Below are positions 14,301 through 26,458 of a DNA stretch of 64,000 nt, piece by piece. Position numbers and translations under genes: made by a program. The notes beneath the pieces were generated by a model. The model searched no databases. It was not told the DNA's origin and was given only the letters and a program-made list of their open reading frames with translations. The stretch is from NCBI GenBank assembly GCA_013397435.1, contig VZRG01001487.1, positions 113,831-177,830 on the forward strand. The letters are read 5' to 3'. Positions within the stretch are counted from its first letter, which is position 1. Each line of letters opens with the position of its first letter. This stretch comes from Erythrocercus mccallii. Its lineage: Eukaryota > Chordata > Aves > Passeriformes > Dicruridae.

Positions 14301-17300
14301 CAGAGGGCTATCAGTGACAATTAGCAAGTCCAGCCTTATATTTCCTTAAAGACAGAAATTAGAATTTAAGGGTTAGCATCAGACAACATTCCTTTTTTCA
14401 TATCATGCTGTGGTCTCATATCTAAAATGACACAATAAAAACTTCTTAATAGTTTTATATCCATGTCTCCAGACCCAGGACACTGCTTTACCCTCTTTGA
14501 ATCAGAATACCCATTAACTATTTAGGCCTTAAATCAACAGGATTTCTAATCCGAAAGCCGTACAGCAAACTCCACAACTCTTTCTCTCGGTCTGATCTGG
14601 CCCCAGGGACATGAATTTGCATGCAACTTCAAGTTTGTGAATAGTCCCTGGGCTTAAAGTTGCACATGTGTTTAAGTACTTTGTTCAGTCTGGGTCTAAA
14701 CCAGCTACTTTAAAATAAAAACAGCAGCCATGCAAAGAATAACATTGTTAAAAATATTTTTCCTCTGTAAATATGGTACCAAAGGAAAAAAATGCAACAA
14801 AATAAACACACTGATTCCTAGAAGTACATACTGACCTACCAGTAGTTGAACAGCAGCTGAAAGCCATCAACAAATATAAATGCATGCCACTTCACATAAA
14901 AAGGCAAAATCAATTTTATTTCAAAATAATAACAACAGTAGATTTGAAGTGTATCAAATATTCTTTGTACACTATTGCAGGTAAAAGCATCTGTGGCTAT
15001 AAACAGCAAGCAAATGGTCACAGCTCTTAGAGTAAGACTCACCCCTATTCTTCACCAGTTTTTTTTAGTGGATTTGAATGCAGATATCTAGGCAATTTCA
15101 TTTGTTTCTGCTGTGCAAAATGGGTTCAAATTTCCAGTTTGTGTGTGGCTTTTCATAAAAAAGTAAAGCAGTAAAAAATAAGGCAAGGCTTGAATATTGC
15201 ACTTCCTAAAACTACTTCAAATTTGCTTTCCAGTGGGTTAGGACTCAAGTTGAGCATCAATGTTTCTCTAAATAGTTTAGAGAATACACTTTAGGTTTCC
15301 ATCTGTGGAATAAATCACACTGAAAGTAATACAGTTATTGCAGCTCTTGTTGAAAACAAACATAAAATAATCACGGTTGGACTTGGGCAGAAAGACGTTA
15401 ACATGCCTGCAACTATTTTTCATTTGGGGCACCTGCCACTAATAACTTTAAAAACACTTGAAATAACTATCCACAGTTCACAAGAAACAAATTCAGATAC
15501 AGTTTTTATAATTTAAATAAATTGCTCATAAATATCAGCACTGATGGGCTGAGTGTTTGTTCTCACATACAAGAACCTCACTTCAAGTCAGAATTAGTGT
15601 TTCTTCTTGAGAAGGCTTTTTTCCTTCCCGTTTGTTCTCCATATACATGCTCACTGAGTTAAAGGGTTAAGTAACCATTATATTCTGAAGAGCAAACTGT
15701 TTGCCTTAGGGCCATCTCCTCCTTACTCCTGATGAATTGCCTGACACTTCATGTATCATACGTTACTTTTCACTAGGAAGCAGCATTTGTTTCCAGTCAT
15801 GATGTAAGAATTGACTTTGGAAGTATGAAGCAATGTGGGATAACCAAAAAAACTGAATTACATCATCATCTACTAAATAGTCTATACCAAAAGAGTGATA
15901 CATGTATTTATAAATATGCTTATACTTAAAAAATGGGCACAGAAGTATATATAAAAAATTCTATGCATACTAAGATGAATAAAAGACCAACTGTGAGAGT
16001 CAATATTCTGAGTGACAAGACACTTTTCTGGACTAGAATAAAAGAAATGCAAATGTAATTGAGTGCTTTGCACTGAAAGTATTTGTTAGATGTAAGCTGA
16101 ACACATGCATCCAAGCCCCTGGCCCAGTTCCCTCTGTGATCTTAGAAAAACTTGTTTGTAAGACACCAGGGGTTTCATGTGCAGGTCCTGCCAGTGCTTC
16201 ACACCTCTGAATCATCAGTGCACCTTCCTCCCTCTCTTCCCTGTGTGGGAAAATGAATGCTTCCTTACCACAACGATACAGCAAGGGTTAAGTCATAAAC
16301 ATTTATAAAGGAGTAGAGACTGCAGAAGCTCTGGACTGCAGGGTATGCTATGACTGAACATAAATTTTAATCAAAATACTTCTACTAGCTGAAGGAAGTG
16401 GCCAGTGTAACACAACAGGTACCAGAACAGAGGAGAATGAATGCCTTTACACAACATATTCAAAACATTCAGATGGTGTGGAAGAAAAATAAAATTCCTT
16501 CTGCCAAGTTCCCTCCTCCCTAGGGAACAGAGGACAAGAAACATACTTAGGTGACAGATTTGAAGGGAGATAGGAAGGACAAGAACAGATGGGGGCCAAT
16601 GCAAAAGGGTAAAGAGCTCAGGAATAGAGATTTCTCAAACAAGTTGTCAGCAAACAGCTACAAAATCCATTTACAAAACAGAAGTCTGCTCTCTCCCCAG
16701 TTATCCTTTTAGTAGTCTGGTTTTTGTTACCAATAAGCCCAGTGAAATGAAGAGCCAATGTGTGTTGTTCCTTCAACAGGCTCTGCCCTTTGAATCCTAT
16801 CATATTGCCAAGGAGCATGGCTCTATGAGTTTTACTGAAGTTCTTCGCTTGTGTGAAAAATAACATCAAAATATGTATTTAAAAAAAAACCCCACAAAAC
16901 AGGTTCCAAAACTGAAACCTCCCATTAAGAAATGCCAAAGGACTTGCATGTGTGTGCACACCACAACTCAGTTTTATGTCTAACAGTATGATTATCTGAT
17001 TATTCCATTACAGAAAGCAAAAGACAAACCAAAGATCCCCAGTAAATCAGCATTATCCTTTTATGTGAGATGAGCAAACCATGTGCCTGGAAAGGCAGAT
17101 AATGAGAAAAAATTAAATGAACTCTATAATACAGAAGGTAACAGACTCAAGGTTGTCCAGGCAAACACCATTTCTAACTTGGGAACCTGGTTTTGTAGCC
17201 TTTTGCTTTTGCCTTCTCTCAAACAAAACTTACTGCATTAGCAAGATGGTCACATATTTGGAATGGTCTAAGGCATTCACAAAATGCTCAAAACTTACAT

Positions 17301-18805
17301 CCAGATTTCTTTCCCACCTAAGAATCCCTTCACTGAAGGCTTCCAAAGATATCTTTGGCATTCTGACTTTAAACAGTGGAGTTTTGTGATTTATCTGTCA
17401 TAGGTTCTTGTCCAGCTGTAAGTTTGCACATATGGTTGTCAGACTGCTCTATTACCTAAAATCATTAAATCCTGCCATGTTTTTATTTTTTGTTTGCTAT
17501 CCCAACTGGAATGAATACTGTCACTCTACCTAAATACAATGGTTTAAAAATAACAAGGAATGAAAAAAAAACTTGAATGAGAACAGCCATTATACACACC
17601 AACAGCTGATTAAATATCTTTCATCCACTCCTTCATTCATATGAGACTATAAAGGAGTCACAGAAATGGGGGTTTTTTCTTTTTTTTTTTAACAGAAGCT
17701 CCAGCATCCCTGAAAGATTAAAAGAAACACTATTTCAAAACTGTCCTTCAAAGCAAACACAGAGCAACTGAAGAACTGTCCAATGGAAACACACATCAAA
17801 TGAAACGGTATAATTAAGACAATCTATTTCACAGAGAAGTAGCTCATTTTTTTGAAGGTAACATGTTACCCTCAATTTGGCCACAAGAAGAATTGCAGAG
17901 AACATTCTACAAGCAAATGTATTAGAATGTAAAGGAAAAAAGGGTACTAATGCATTTTTGTGCATCCTTTAGAGCTGCCTTTTTGTAGAAATCTTTATAC
18001 ACGAGAAAAAGTCACATTCACCTGTAACTAATAAGCATTAAGAGAATGCCTACTACTGAAGAGCTCTACCATGTTCCAGCCTCTTTATAGTTGAAAAACA
18101 AAAGGCAATGCCAAAACCCAAGATGGTATGTTTGAATGGACAAGGAAATTGACCGTAAAAAGTTAACTCATGTGACACAGAAACACAGTTTGTGTAACTC
18201 ACTGAAGCCTCAAGAATCAAAGTTAAATCTGAGAATTTACCCTAAACATCAGACTGAGTAAAATGAAACCAGAGGGTCTTCCAGGAGGCTTCAGATGATG
18301 TGGTGATACTGCTGTCAATTTCGCAGTGTTCTTGTAAACATACATGTATATTTCAGTAAGTTAAGACCACAGAAACACTTCCCTGACTGCTATCAAAAGC
18401 TTTACAAGGTAGCAATTAACCATCACCTAAATGCGCAACGCCCAAGCTTGCTAATAGAAAGGGCAAAAATCCTGCCCTCTGGGAGTTACGAAGAAAGCAA
18501 AAACACAAACACACAAAATCAAGTCAAAAAGTTACGGCCAACAGCCGCCCCCTCGGGCAGGGGCAGTTCCCCGAGCGGCGCCGCTGTCCCGGGGCCCCGC
18601 GGAGCCTCCTCGGCGTCGCGGCGCTGCCACGTGCGGCCGGCGGGAGCGGGGCAGGCCGCGGGCACGGTCCCCTCAGGAGCGGGCGGCCTCCCGCAAGGCG
18701 CCGTTCCAGCCGCCGGCCCGGCCCCGAGGCTCCAGGGCGGCTTCCCCCCATCCCAACACCACATAACCCCGAGGTCTCGAAGCCGCCCGCCGGAAAGGTA
18801 CTCAC

Positions 18806-18814
18806 CAGTTCCAT
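18806..18814 (-). CDS. Candidate first coding exon (Met-Glu-Leu) of an unidentified minus-strand gene
   Basis: On the minus strand, ATG GAA CTG is followed directly by GTGAGT (18,805-18,800), a good 5' splice site after CTG. The exon lies inside the CpG island, about 105 bp downstream (in the minus direction) of a TATA-like box, so a short 5' UTR of roughly 80 bp is expected. The intron would be in phase 0. Reading on through the donor gives a frame of 96 codons, but it runs through GC-rich intron-like sequence and I discount it. I searched lower coordinates for the next exon by eye and found none I could trust, so the gene is unnamed. An ATG also lies on the opposite strand at 18,813 and opens a 137-codon frame, with no splice or domain support. 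Confidence 0.45.
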
Positions 18815-18918
18815 GTCCGACGGGACCGCAAGGCACCCGGCGCTGGGGCCAGCCCTGAGGGGACCCGCAGCGGCGGCGGCGCCCCCGGCGCTCCGGGGCG
18901 GGCGGCCCTGCCCCCCGC

Positions 18919-18926
18919 TATTTAAG
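18919..18926. promoter_or_regulatory. TATA-like box, usable in both directions
   Basis: TATTTAAG on the plus strand reads CTTAAATA on the minus strand, and both resemble a TATA element. It is the only AT-rich word in several hundred bases of GC-rich island. In the minus direction it would place a start site near 18,890, just upstream of the ATG at 18,814. In the plus direction it would place one near 18,950, inside the 14-bp repeat array. Confidence 0.5.
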
Positions 18927-18951
18927 GCTCGCCGCCCCGGGCCGGGGGCCG

Positions 18952-19007
18952 GTCACAGGTGGATTGTCACAGGTGGGCTGTCACAGGCGGGCTGTCACAG
19001 GTGGTGT
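18952..19007. repeat. 14-bp tandem array with CAGGTG E-boxes (4 units)
   Basis: GTCACAGGTGGATT, GTCACAGGTGGGCT, GTCACAGGCGGGCT and a truncated fourth unit (GTCACAGGTGGT) start at 18,952, 18,966, 18,980 and 18,994. Three of the four contain CAGGTG, an E-box read by bHLH and ZEB/Snail-type factors. The third carries CAGGCG. The array is followed at 19,006 by GTCACCTG, the same CAGGTGAC word inverted. It lies just upstream of the TATA-like box as seen from the minus-strand gene, where promoter elements are expected. Confidence 0.8.
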
Positions 19008-19384
19008 CACCTGCCGGCTGTGACCCCGCTCCGCCCCGCCACACCTGGGCGCGCTTTGCAGCACCCCGGTCCGGCCCGTCCCTCGGTGCCGCCCGCAGCG
19101 CGGGCTGAGGGCAGGAGCCGGGCCCGGGGTGCCCGCCAGGCTTGGGGAGCCAGGCCGCACATGGAGACAGCGCTCCGCGCTTGGAGGAAGCCACTGCTCG
19201 GACACCGTGAGGAGCACAGCCCTTGACTGCTCCAAGAAGTAAAGAGGTGGCTCTTCCAGCCAGCATAGCAAGAGTTCGATGGAAACTCCGAATTGGACTT
19301 CTAACGCGGTTGAAAGAGAAAGTGATCCCACAGCAGTGTGCGAAGCTACATCAGTGTAAAACCTGGGCAAGTGACAAGAAAATT

Positions 19385-19408
19385 AACCTTTTCTTTCTCT
19401 TTTTCTAG
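19385..19408 (+). other. Strong plus-strand splice acceptor beside the CpG island
   Basis: A long pyrimidine tract ends in CTAG at 19,405-19,408. The sequence after it has only a very short ATG frame (16 codons including the stop). If the island also fires to the right, this could begin exon 2 of a divergent non-coding transcript. A possible upstream donor is ACC|GTGAGG near 19,206. No coding support. Confidence 0.2.
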
Positions 19409-19459
19409 AAGCTTCCACAGCTAAGAAGAATCACCAGTAACAGAAACAGAAAATGGAAG

Positions 19460-22400
19460 AGTTGTCTGAATTGTCTTCCTGGGAACATAAACTCAGTTAA
19501 AAATAGTGACTCAAAGGTGTGGATCCTACAAATCTCTCTGAATAAAAAAAGAGACTATGGCATATTCATTATGTGACATACACAAACTATATTTGTGCAT
19601 CTTATATACACAGAACACAGGAGAAAAATACCTTGGCACCTTTTTTTGCCAAACTTACTAGGTTCTTTTTACCCAGGTTAAAAGGTTGTTCTGGATGATC
19701 GGTTTGAATAGGTGTGGTTACAACTTTACAATTCTGTTATTACCACTGTATATGATTTCATATAGCAACAAACAAATGTACTTAGATGCTTATATGATGT
19801 ATAGAACTTGAACCTTTTAATCACTTTATGCCCTTTTCAATCTCATTGAGTCTTAGTGGAAACAGTAACTAATGTCAACCAACTGTCCACAGTTAATGAC
19901 ATAAGAAGCTGTTTATAGAACCCACTTAATCAGGCAAAAATGTTCAAATAATTAAATGAAACATATTACAGCAGGCAATCTGATAACATAATATGTTTTT
20001 GATATATATAGTGTCTATACTGAAATTCTTTAATGCTAAGTGTTGTTATAACTGTTCAGAAAGGAAGCAGCTTTAGGGGAAAGAACATCATATTGATTTA
20101 ATGCTACACGTGAACTTATTACTGCTACTCTTTATTTGGTCTTGCAATAAAAATGTAGGAAATACAAACAAAAAAAGCCTCTTAAATGAATCTCCTGTAA
20201 ATGTGTAGCATACAATTACCAAAATATTGAAGTTCACTAGGCTGCTTCAAGTAAATGGATCTTTTCAAATTCAGGTTTAAAATGCATGTGAATAATAGAG
20301 ATCTTACAGACAACTAATTTTACACACAGCTCTCCTGTTTTATGTCATGATCATCATGATTTTGAAACAGAATCAAAGAATCTTCAATTCTATAAACAGA
20401 AATTTAAAGACATTACTTTCCTCTTTGAAATGTGTCGATGCTCTAAAAGCATGGTGCTGAAAGACTGCCAAGCTAATAGGCCAGTGAGCACTAGGAAGAG
20501 ATTAATTTTATACTTGGAATGAGTGTATACAGTTTCCATGCTATTTAGTGAAAGGGCTGGAATGTGAACTGGAGTTTCCTTCATGGTGCAGTGTAATGTT
20601 CAACCCTGGAGTTATGAGCTAGCCTGTACAACAGAGAGTCTCAATCCAGCACTGGGACCACCTACAGATGTTAGTCCACAAGAAAGTAAATCAAAATGGG
20701 ATGTTTGAGATGCTTACTTGCATTTCTTTTCCTTCAGTGTTTTTGAATACTGGTGCTGGTACAGCAAAATCAGTGTGAATATTTGGGAATGCAAATATGT
20801 TATGAGCATTTCTGTTTATTTTGAAACAAGCATATATTAAAATGGAGAGGTGTGTGCTAGCAACCACAATCCCCTCACTAAAGAGCTCTACCTGAAGTGT
20901 ATCCACAGTTGTAATCTTTAGATGTGTTCTTTCTACTTTTCAAGGGATCCTGATTAATAAAAAAAGGCAGAGTTAAAACAAGGCAATGGATCTACTTCCA
21001 CAACTTTCATTAGCCAGTGGTGATTAAAAAAGGACACTCAGAGTTCCAGACCAGTTTTGATAACTGTTTCTTTAAAGGTTTCCAGAAAGGTTGTATTAGA
21101 TTGGCTTTTGTTTTCCTTTAGCTCACTGTTGACTGTTCAGAATGGATTTCTGGAGAAGAAAAAAAAAATGAAACCAACCCAGCAAACGAAACCCAGGCCT
21201 TTTTATTATTGATCACCTTAAGGTATTTGGTTCAATATATTGGATTATGTTACCAGAATCTGTATATTAGGTCATCCTGCTGGGATAATTCTGATTTGTC
21301 ATTCATTATGAGGAGGACGACATCTCCATACCTTTTCTAGGGCAACTGGAAAAGAAGCCAAAAACTTCTGGTGTGCCGAGTTCAGTCTAGATTACTGAGC
21401 AGGAAGAGCAATGATGAAGGAAGAATGTTTTCCTAAGAAAAACTGTGAGTAAATTATATTTCTGAAAAATTATCACTTCCTAAATGACATTTTTAGTCAG
21501 AAGTAGCTGGCATAGGACGCCATGAATATTTGGAATGTGACAAAATGGTCAGAAAGAGTGAAAGCACTATACAAGTTGTTCTTTCATGCTGCATGTCATG
21601 AGAGGTTGCTATTCCAGATAGAAACACACTGAAGTAGGTGACCACACCTCAAATTCATGTGAGAAGAGGCACTGAGTCATCCATTTTGTCCAAGAAAATA
21701 CCCACAGGCAACAGTTACAGCTGTTGATATAACATGGTCATACACCTGGAGACGTGCATAAGTAGACAAATTGACTGCTAAATCAGTAAATTGATAAGCC
21801 AAAGAAAGCCCATTTAAAAGTATTTGAGAGAACAGCTGGGCCTAGTGGAGTGCTTAATATAACAATATCAAATAAATAACCAAACTTCATGGTTCATTTT
21901 TATATTCGGCTCAGGAAGAAATGTAACTATACTCACAGAAAGTTTCATCAATAATGACTTGGAAGTTTTATCAGTCACATAGAGATTCAAATTACACAAT
22001 ACTAAAAACAATCCTGGATAAAGTATTCTTTTTTTTTTGGAGTATTTGAATTTTAAGTATGACTGAATACAACTTTGAAGTAAAAACACATAGGTATGTA
22101 AAACCTAAGGCCAGACGTTTCATTAGTTTGTGTTGTTCAAGAGCATTGACTTTTATTCTCACTCTTGTGTTTAATTCATTCATACACTGCTGCTGCAGAC
22201 CCCAGCAGCCAAGGAGACCCTCTGGACCCCAGAACAGATAATTTTCTGACTCCCTTCATCCTCGGGTTATTTCTTGTTCTCCAGCTGTGATGATTTCACT
22301 CAATCATAGTCACTCAGATACTATTGCATACTACATACAGGAGAAGCAACGATTGTCCATAATTTGTTTAGAACTGCTTTAGAAAAAAGAAGAGTTGTGC

Positions 22401-23650
22401 TTATCAGAAGAATAAAACGTACAGGGGTAGTTCTGTTGGGAATCAGCCTTGTCAGGTAATAATTACTGTACTGTAACTTTATAATAAACTTTAGCTATAG
22501 CATTTCATAAACAAAGTCGTAAATTATTTGTGTTCTAGAATCTTTGGAAAATGCATTTAAGAGTAATCACACTTCTAACCACTAGGGAAAAAAAATCATG
22601 TGATCTGTGCCAGCTGCATGTTTCTGTTCGGCCACTGAAGAGTCTCCCTGCATGAATCTTTGGTTGAGGTTGGATTTTTATCATATGTCAGGATGTAAAT
22701 TCAATAGAATGAACAGCATGTCTTTCTTTTCCTTCAGTAAAAAAATTGACTAATGCCAAGGTGACCTCATACAGCAATATTTTATGCTTTTGGCATTTTG
22801 GCTCAGCACAGTGAGTAGATAAGAAGGATACATGTCCAGCTGTAAAGAAATAAGCAATCTAATCATACTGCTGAAAATGATATGGTTCTGTTTCACTTCT
22901 GGTTCATCTTGTTTCCTCTTGTACCTCTGTTAAGGAGTGAACATGTCAGGCTATGCTATCATTCATTAGGAAGGCCATGCCAGCTACAGAGTCTCTGTCT
23001 TGAGCTAAGAGATTCTTCTCTTTGTTGTGCTATTAATGTGAGTGGCAATGGTGAAATTGGAATTGCAGGAACACAAATTTTTGGTTTGTCATTCAGTGGT
23101 TGGTAGACAGAATACTGCACCATACAGTGGACCATATAAAAATGCAGAAAAAAGGTGGCATAACAAGAAAGTATGAATGAATGTACTTTGCATTAAGGTG
23201 TATGAATACATGCTTTTCAATGATATTAATTTGATTTGGGTAATGTCAATGGTGTATCAATCCAGAGGAAGCAGAAGGCATTTTGAATTTAACTACTGAC
23301 TCTACTGATGAATTTTGTGGCCCTTTTCCTTTCTAATGGCTATTTCTGTAACAAATGTAGCAAATGGGAGTGCTCTGGAATATTGCTTTCTTTGGGTTGC
23401 ATAAAACAATTGCAATTTCTTGGGGGCTGCTCTGTGCCCAGGCAGTCAGAGGGCTCCTTTAAAGGTGGCCAGGAGTTATCGTAACTCTGGTGTTTAAAAA
23501 GACAGAAGAAAGTTTGAGTCATCATTACATGGTAATTTAGGTTGCACTTTCTGAGGCAAATGAGGACTTTTTTGACTATTACAGCTCCACAAGTAGTGTA
23601 TGGAGCCCTCAAAAATTATATGCTCTTATCTATCATTACTTTTTTTCACT
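19460..23650. other. AT-rich intergenic stretch
   Basis: No supported gene. It contains a 15-bp interrupted palindrome (TCATGAT-C-ATCATGA, 20,345-20,359) and short A or T runs. Frames of 60 to 90 codons are scattered on both strands and show no domain or splice logic. Confidence 0.6.
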
Positions 23651-23659
23651 TTGAGCTTT

Positions 23660-24130
23660 CTTTAATAAAGATCTTACCATGTGGCATTAGACCAGTTAGG
23701 CTAATTTCATCTGTAGGAATGATATTTGAAAGAATTTTAACAGATTAGGGGAAGGAGTATCTTGTAAAAGCATCCTTCAGCCTGATTAGTTGTATACACA
23801 TGATTTGGGAAAATAAAAAGTCATGCTTCACTAGCCTTCTGGAACTCTTTGAAGATAATACTGCCAAGATAGGGTGTAGCATGGACATTATATTTTTAGA
23901 TTTTCAGGAGTCATTTGACAGTGTTTTACCCAAGAGATTAATGCTTAAAGAGAGGGGAGTGAAGGGGCAAGAGAAAAGTTTGCTCATTAAATTGAAAAGT
24001 AGCTCTAAGCAAGAGCAACGAGGAGCTAGAAGTGTCATTTTTACAGATGGGGGGAAGTAGAATTTGTAAGGTTGCAGCACTTCTCTGCATCAAGTTAACT
24101 TATTTACATAAATGGCTTGGATGGATGTAT
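23660..24130 (+). mobile_element. Decayed CR1-like LINE, reverse-transcriptase fragment
   Basis: Plus-strand translation shows successive landmarks of a CR1-type (jockey-superfamily) non-LTR reverse transcriptase in the right order. First comes an RPVRLISSVG-like block (about 23,685-23,715), then a KSCFTSL block (near 23,820), then the IIFLDFQESFDSV block with its conserved Asp and AFD-like Phe-Asp (near 23,890-23,930). Last, after a frameshift, is an IYINGLDG block (24,102-24,125). The first three share one frame, broken by a stop at 23,746. The fragment is about 470 bp of an element that is several kilobases long when complete. No 5' part, endonuclease domain or 3' tail was seen. CR1-type elements dominate bird and reptile genomes, which supports an amniote source. 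The copy is old and inactive. Confidence 0.7.
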
Positions 24131-24139
24131 TCTTCTGAA

Positions 24140-26420
24140 ACTAAATCAGGCTCGTTATTATTCATTTATTGCACTAAGATACTCTTAACAGAGTTTGTAA
24201 TCCCAGTATTTTTTGAGACTGTCCCAGCCCCTTTCTAGACACTGTGGAACAAAGGCAGAAGGCAAATGTTGTTTTCCTGATTACACAGAGGAGGCTCTGA
24301 AGCCTGGACAGACACGATCCAAGCCACGAGGAAAATCAGTAGATCTGATGAGTGAATGTGTTTTCTTAGTCATGAGATGGGATTTCTGACTGTGAGATGA
24401 TATTTCACAGGAAACAACAGTAAATTCCAAAAATCAGTGAAGTGCTGAAAAGCAAATATTGCCAGGTCAACAAATGTGAAATGCATCTCCCAATGAATAT
24501 ACAATCTAATTAGAAAAGAAATTTATAGTTTATTGTAAAAGTGTGTCTCTTAGCATAACTTATGTATCTGTAAGAAATACATTTTTATATAGAAATTACT
24601 TCAAAGAACATACTTAGAAGAGTTCTCTCTCCATGATTTATTATAAAAATCCTTAAAAATGGTGCAACATTCCTAATTAATTTTTTTTTTAGTTCAAATA
24701 TAGCTTTCTAAATAAGAGCTGTATCTTAATTGTTTCTATATGTTAGAGAAAAAGAACTAAGCAGAAAGGAGCACTTATTTTGGCCCATGGCATATATGTA
24801 ATGGTACAGTGGTGACAAATGAAGTGTGAGCACCACTGTGTCTACAACTTGGGTTTAAAATATTGAGCTTAGCAAGATGTGAACATGACCACACACATCA
24901 AAAGGATGTTTGAAGGTGCTGCGCACCACTTTCTGTGCATCCACTTTGCAGGATGCTAAGCTTAAAATTGTTAAGTGGTAGATGAAATTTTGGAAGGAAC
25001 TACCTATACTGTAAAAAAATTTCTCATTTTAGATTAGAAATGTGCCTTGCATTTCTATATGTCTTTCTTGTAGTTTAAATATCCTCTTTCAAAAAAACCA
25101 AGACCCTACCCTTCTGCTTTGTTTTTGAGTTCCTAGGAATCCTGCCTGACTACACTTCTAATACAAGATCGGAATTTACTCTTGCAAAGGAGGCTTCATA
25201 AGACTCCAGCATAGATAATACTGATTTACCCAGCTGTGAAATGGAAGAGCTTGAGATATCTCATCTTAAAAATATCTTGTCTCTCTTCCCATTTTACTTC
25301 TCTCCCTCAGACTTTACTGAGAGTTCTTAGAAACTACTCAGTGCTCCTCTCCGCCTGTTTATAGGCCCTTGCTTTGTACATATAGATGCTTAACTGGGAT
25401 ATAGCGGTAGGAACAAATTCCTATGAGGCAAGTTAGGGTGGTAGTTTGTAGTATTTGATATTGCATGCTTAATAATTAGGGTATGTGCTTTTACTTCTTG
25501 GTAAACATAAGTTTAGGTAGTTTGATGGTCAATGAAAGTGGGCTAATCAACCTTGTACCTACCACAGGAAAATGAGTGCATAAATAGCTGCCATGGATTC
25601 TATAATGCACTGTAATTTTTACCTCCTCTTGCTTCATAGTTTATGCCTGGAAATGACTTGTTCTGGTGGCTGTATCTGATTTTTTGAATGACTGAGTAAT
25701 TGTAGGAACTAATCCATGCATTTTACCTATAAAGGATCTTCTTTAGCTGGAGTTGTGCATGCTAAGGATTTTTATCTGAACAACAAAAGCTCTAATCCCA
25801 GTTCTTTATTGATGTTGTTAATATAATTATGTATGAGACCACAATATTCTTTATGCAGTATGGCTGTGGTAGGGTCTTGTATGCTAAAGCTCCGGTATAG
25901 ACCTTACCCATGCCTAGGTTGGAAGTGCCACACCTCTTAGATGGCATAAAGAAGTATCTAAGTTAGAAAAGCTGCTCAGTGTGCTGTTATTGCTTGTGTT
26001 ATGTCCTAAAGGAACATGAGTCAATCAATAATTAAGCCACAAAGTACTGCCTGTTGACATGGCAACATGTTCACAGATGTGACGTGAACTTAATGTCCTT
26101 CTTTCATGTCTCCTGTGCAAGTAAGAGTCTCCTAAACTCAGTAACAAAGAATTAGAGCAGACATTGCCAGGGGGAAAGGAGAAAATACAAAAATTAGATG
26201 ATTTCTTTTATAAAAATTGATGCCTTGGAACCCTTTCTCTCTCAAATATACTGTAATAAATGGTCTCTCTCTTTTTTTTAGTACAAGGACCTTTCCCTGA
26301 TCAAAAAATCCCCAATTGCTTATAGCCAAACCCTTTTAGAAGCATGAAATGAACTTCCTTATGGATCGCTTTTATGATTGCTTCTTTCCCATGTATTTCA
26401 CCCCACCCACATTTTTTAAT
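24140..26420. other. AT-rich intergenic stretch
   Basis: Nothing I can support as a gene, RNA or recognisable repeat. The right edge of the LINE relic may extend somewhat into its start, but no further reverse-transcriptase motif is visible. Confidence 0.55.
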
Positions 26421-26458
26421 GGAGCCGAAGTGAACACGCTCTTTTAGGTTACTGCTGT

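Larger units (their letters stand above)
1..18500. other. Gene-poor AT-rich stretch, probably intron or intergenic
   Basis: No open frame here has protein-like composition together with splice sites that I trust. Frames of 60 to 178 codons occur on both strands with no recognisable domain. The longest is 4,487-5,023 on the plus strand, inside a slightly GC-richer patch. If the minus-strand first exon at 18.8 kb is real, at least part of this region should be its first intron, because that gene runs toward lower coordinates. The best minus-strand donor-like site I noticed is TAG|GTAAGT near 7,317, but the segment before it has stops or no convincing frame. Two short tandem duplications are listed separately. 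Confidence 0.6.
18540..19160. promoter_or_regulatory. CpG island (promoter)
   Basis: About 600 bp of very GC-rich, CpG-dense sequence rises abruptly from AT-rich, CpG-poor flanks. Unmethylated islands like this normally mark vertebrate promoters. Inside are a TATA-like box (18,919-18,926), a 14-bp tandem array (18,952-19,007), a short candidate coding exon on the minus strand (18,806-18,814), and GC boxes. The open frames of 96 to 137 codons over the island on both strands follow from high GC and should not be read as proteins. The position of the minus-strand donor suggests the main product runs toward lower coordinates. Divergent plus-strand transcription is also possible. Confidence 0.85.

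Noticed and set aside
18448..19370. Frames of 96 to 137 codons on both strands over the CpG island
   Set aside because: High GC removes stop codons. The frames mutually overlap and their composition (Pro, Ala, Gly, Arg) mirrors the base content.
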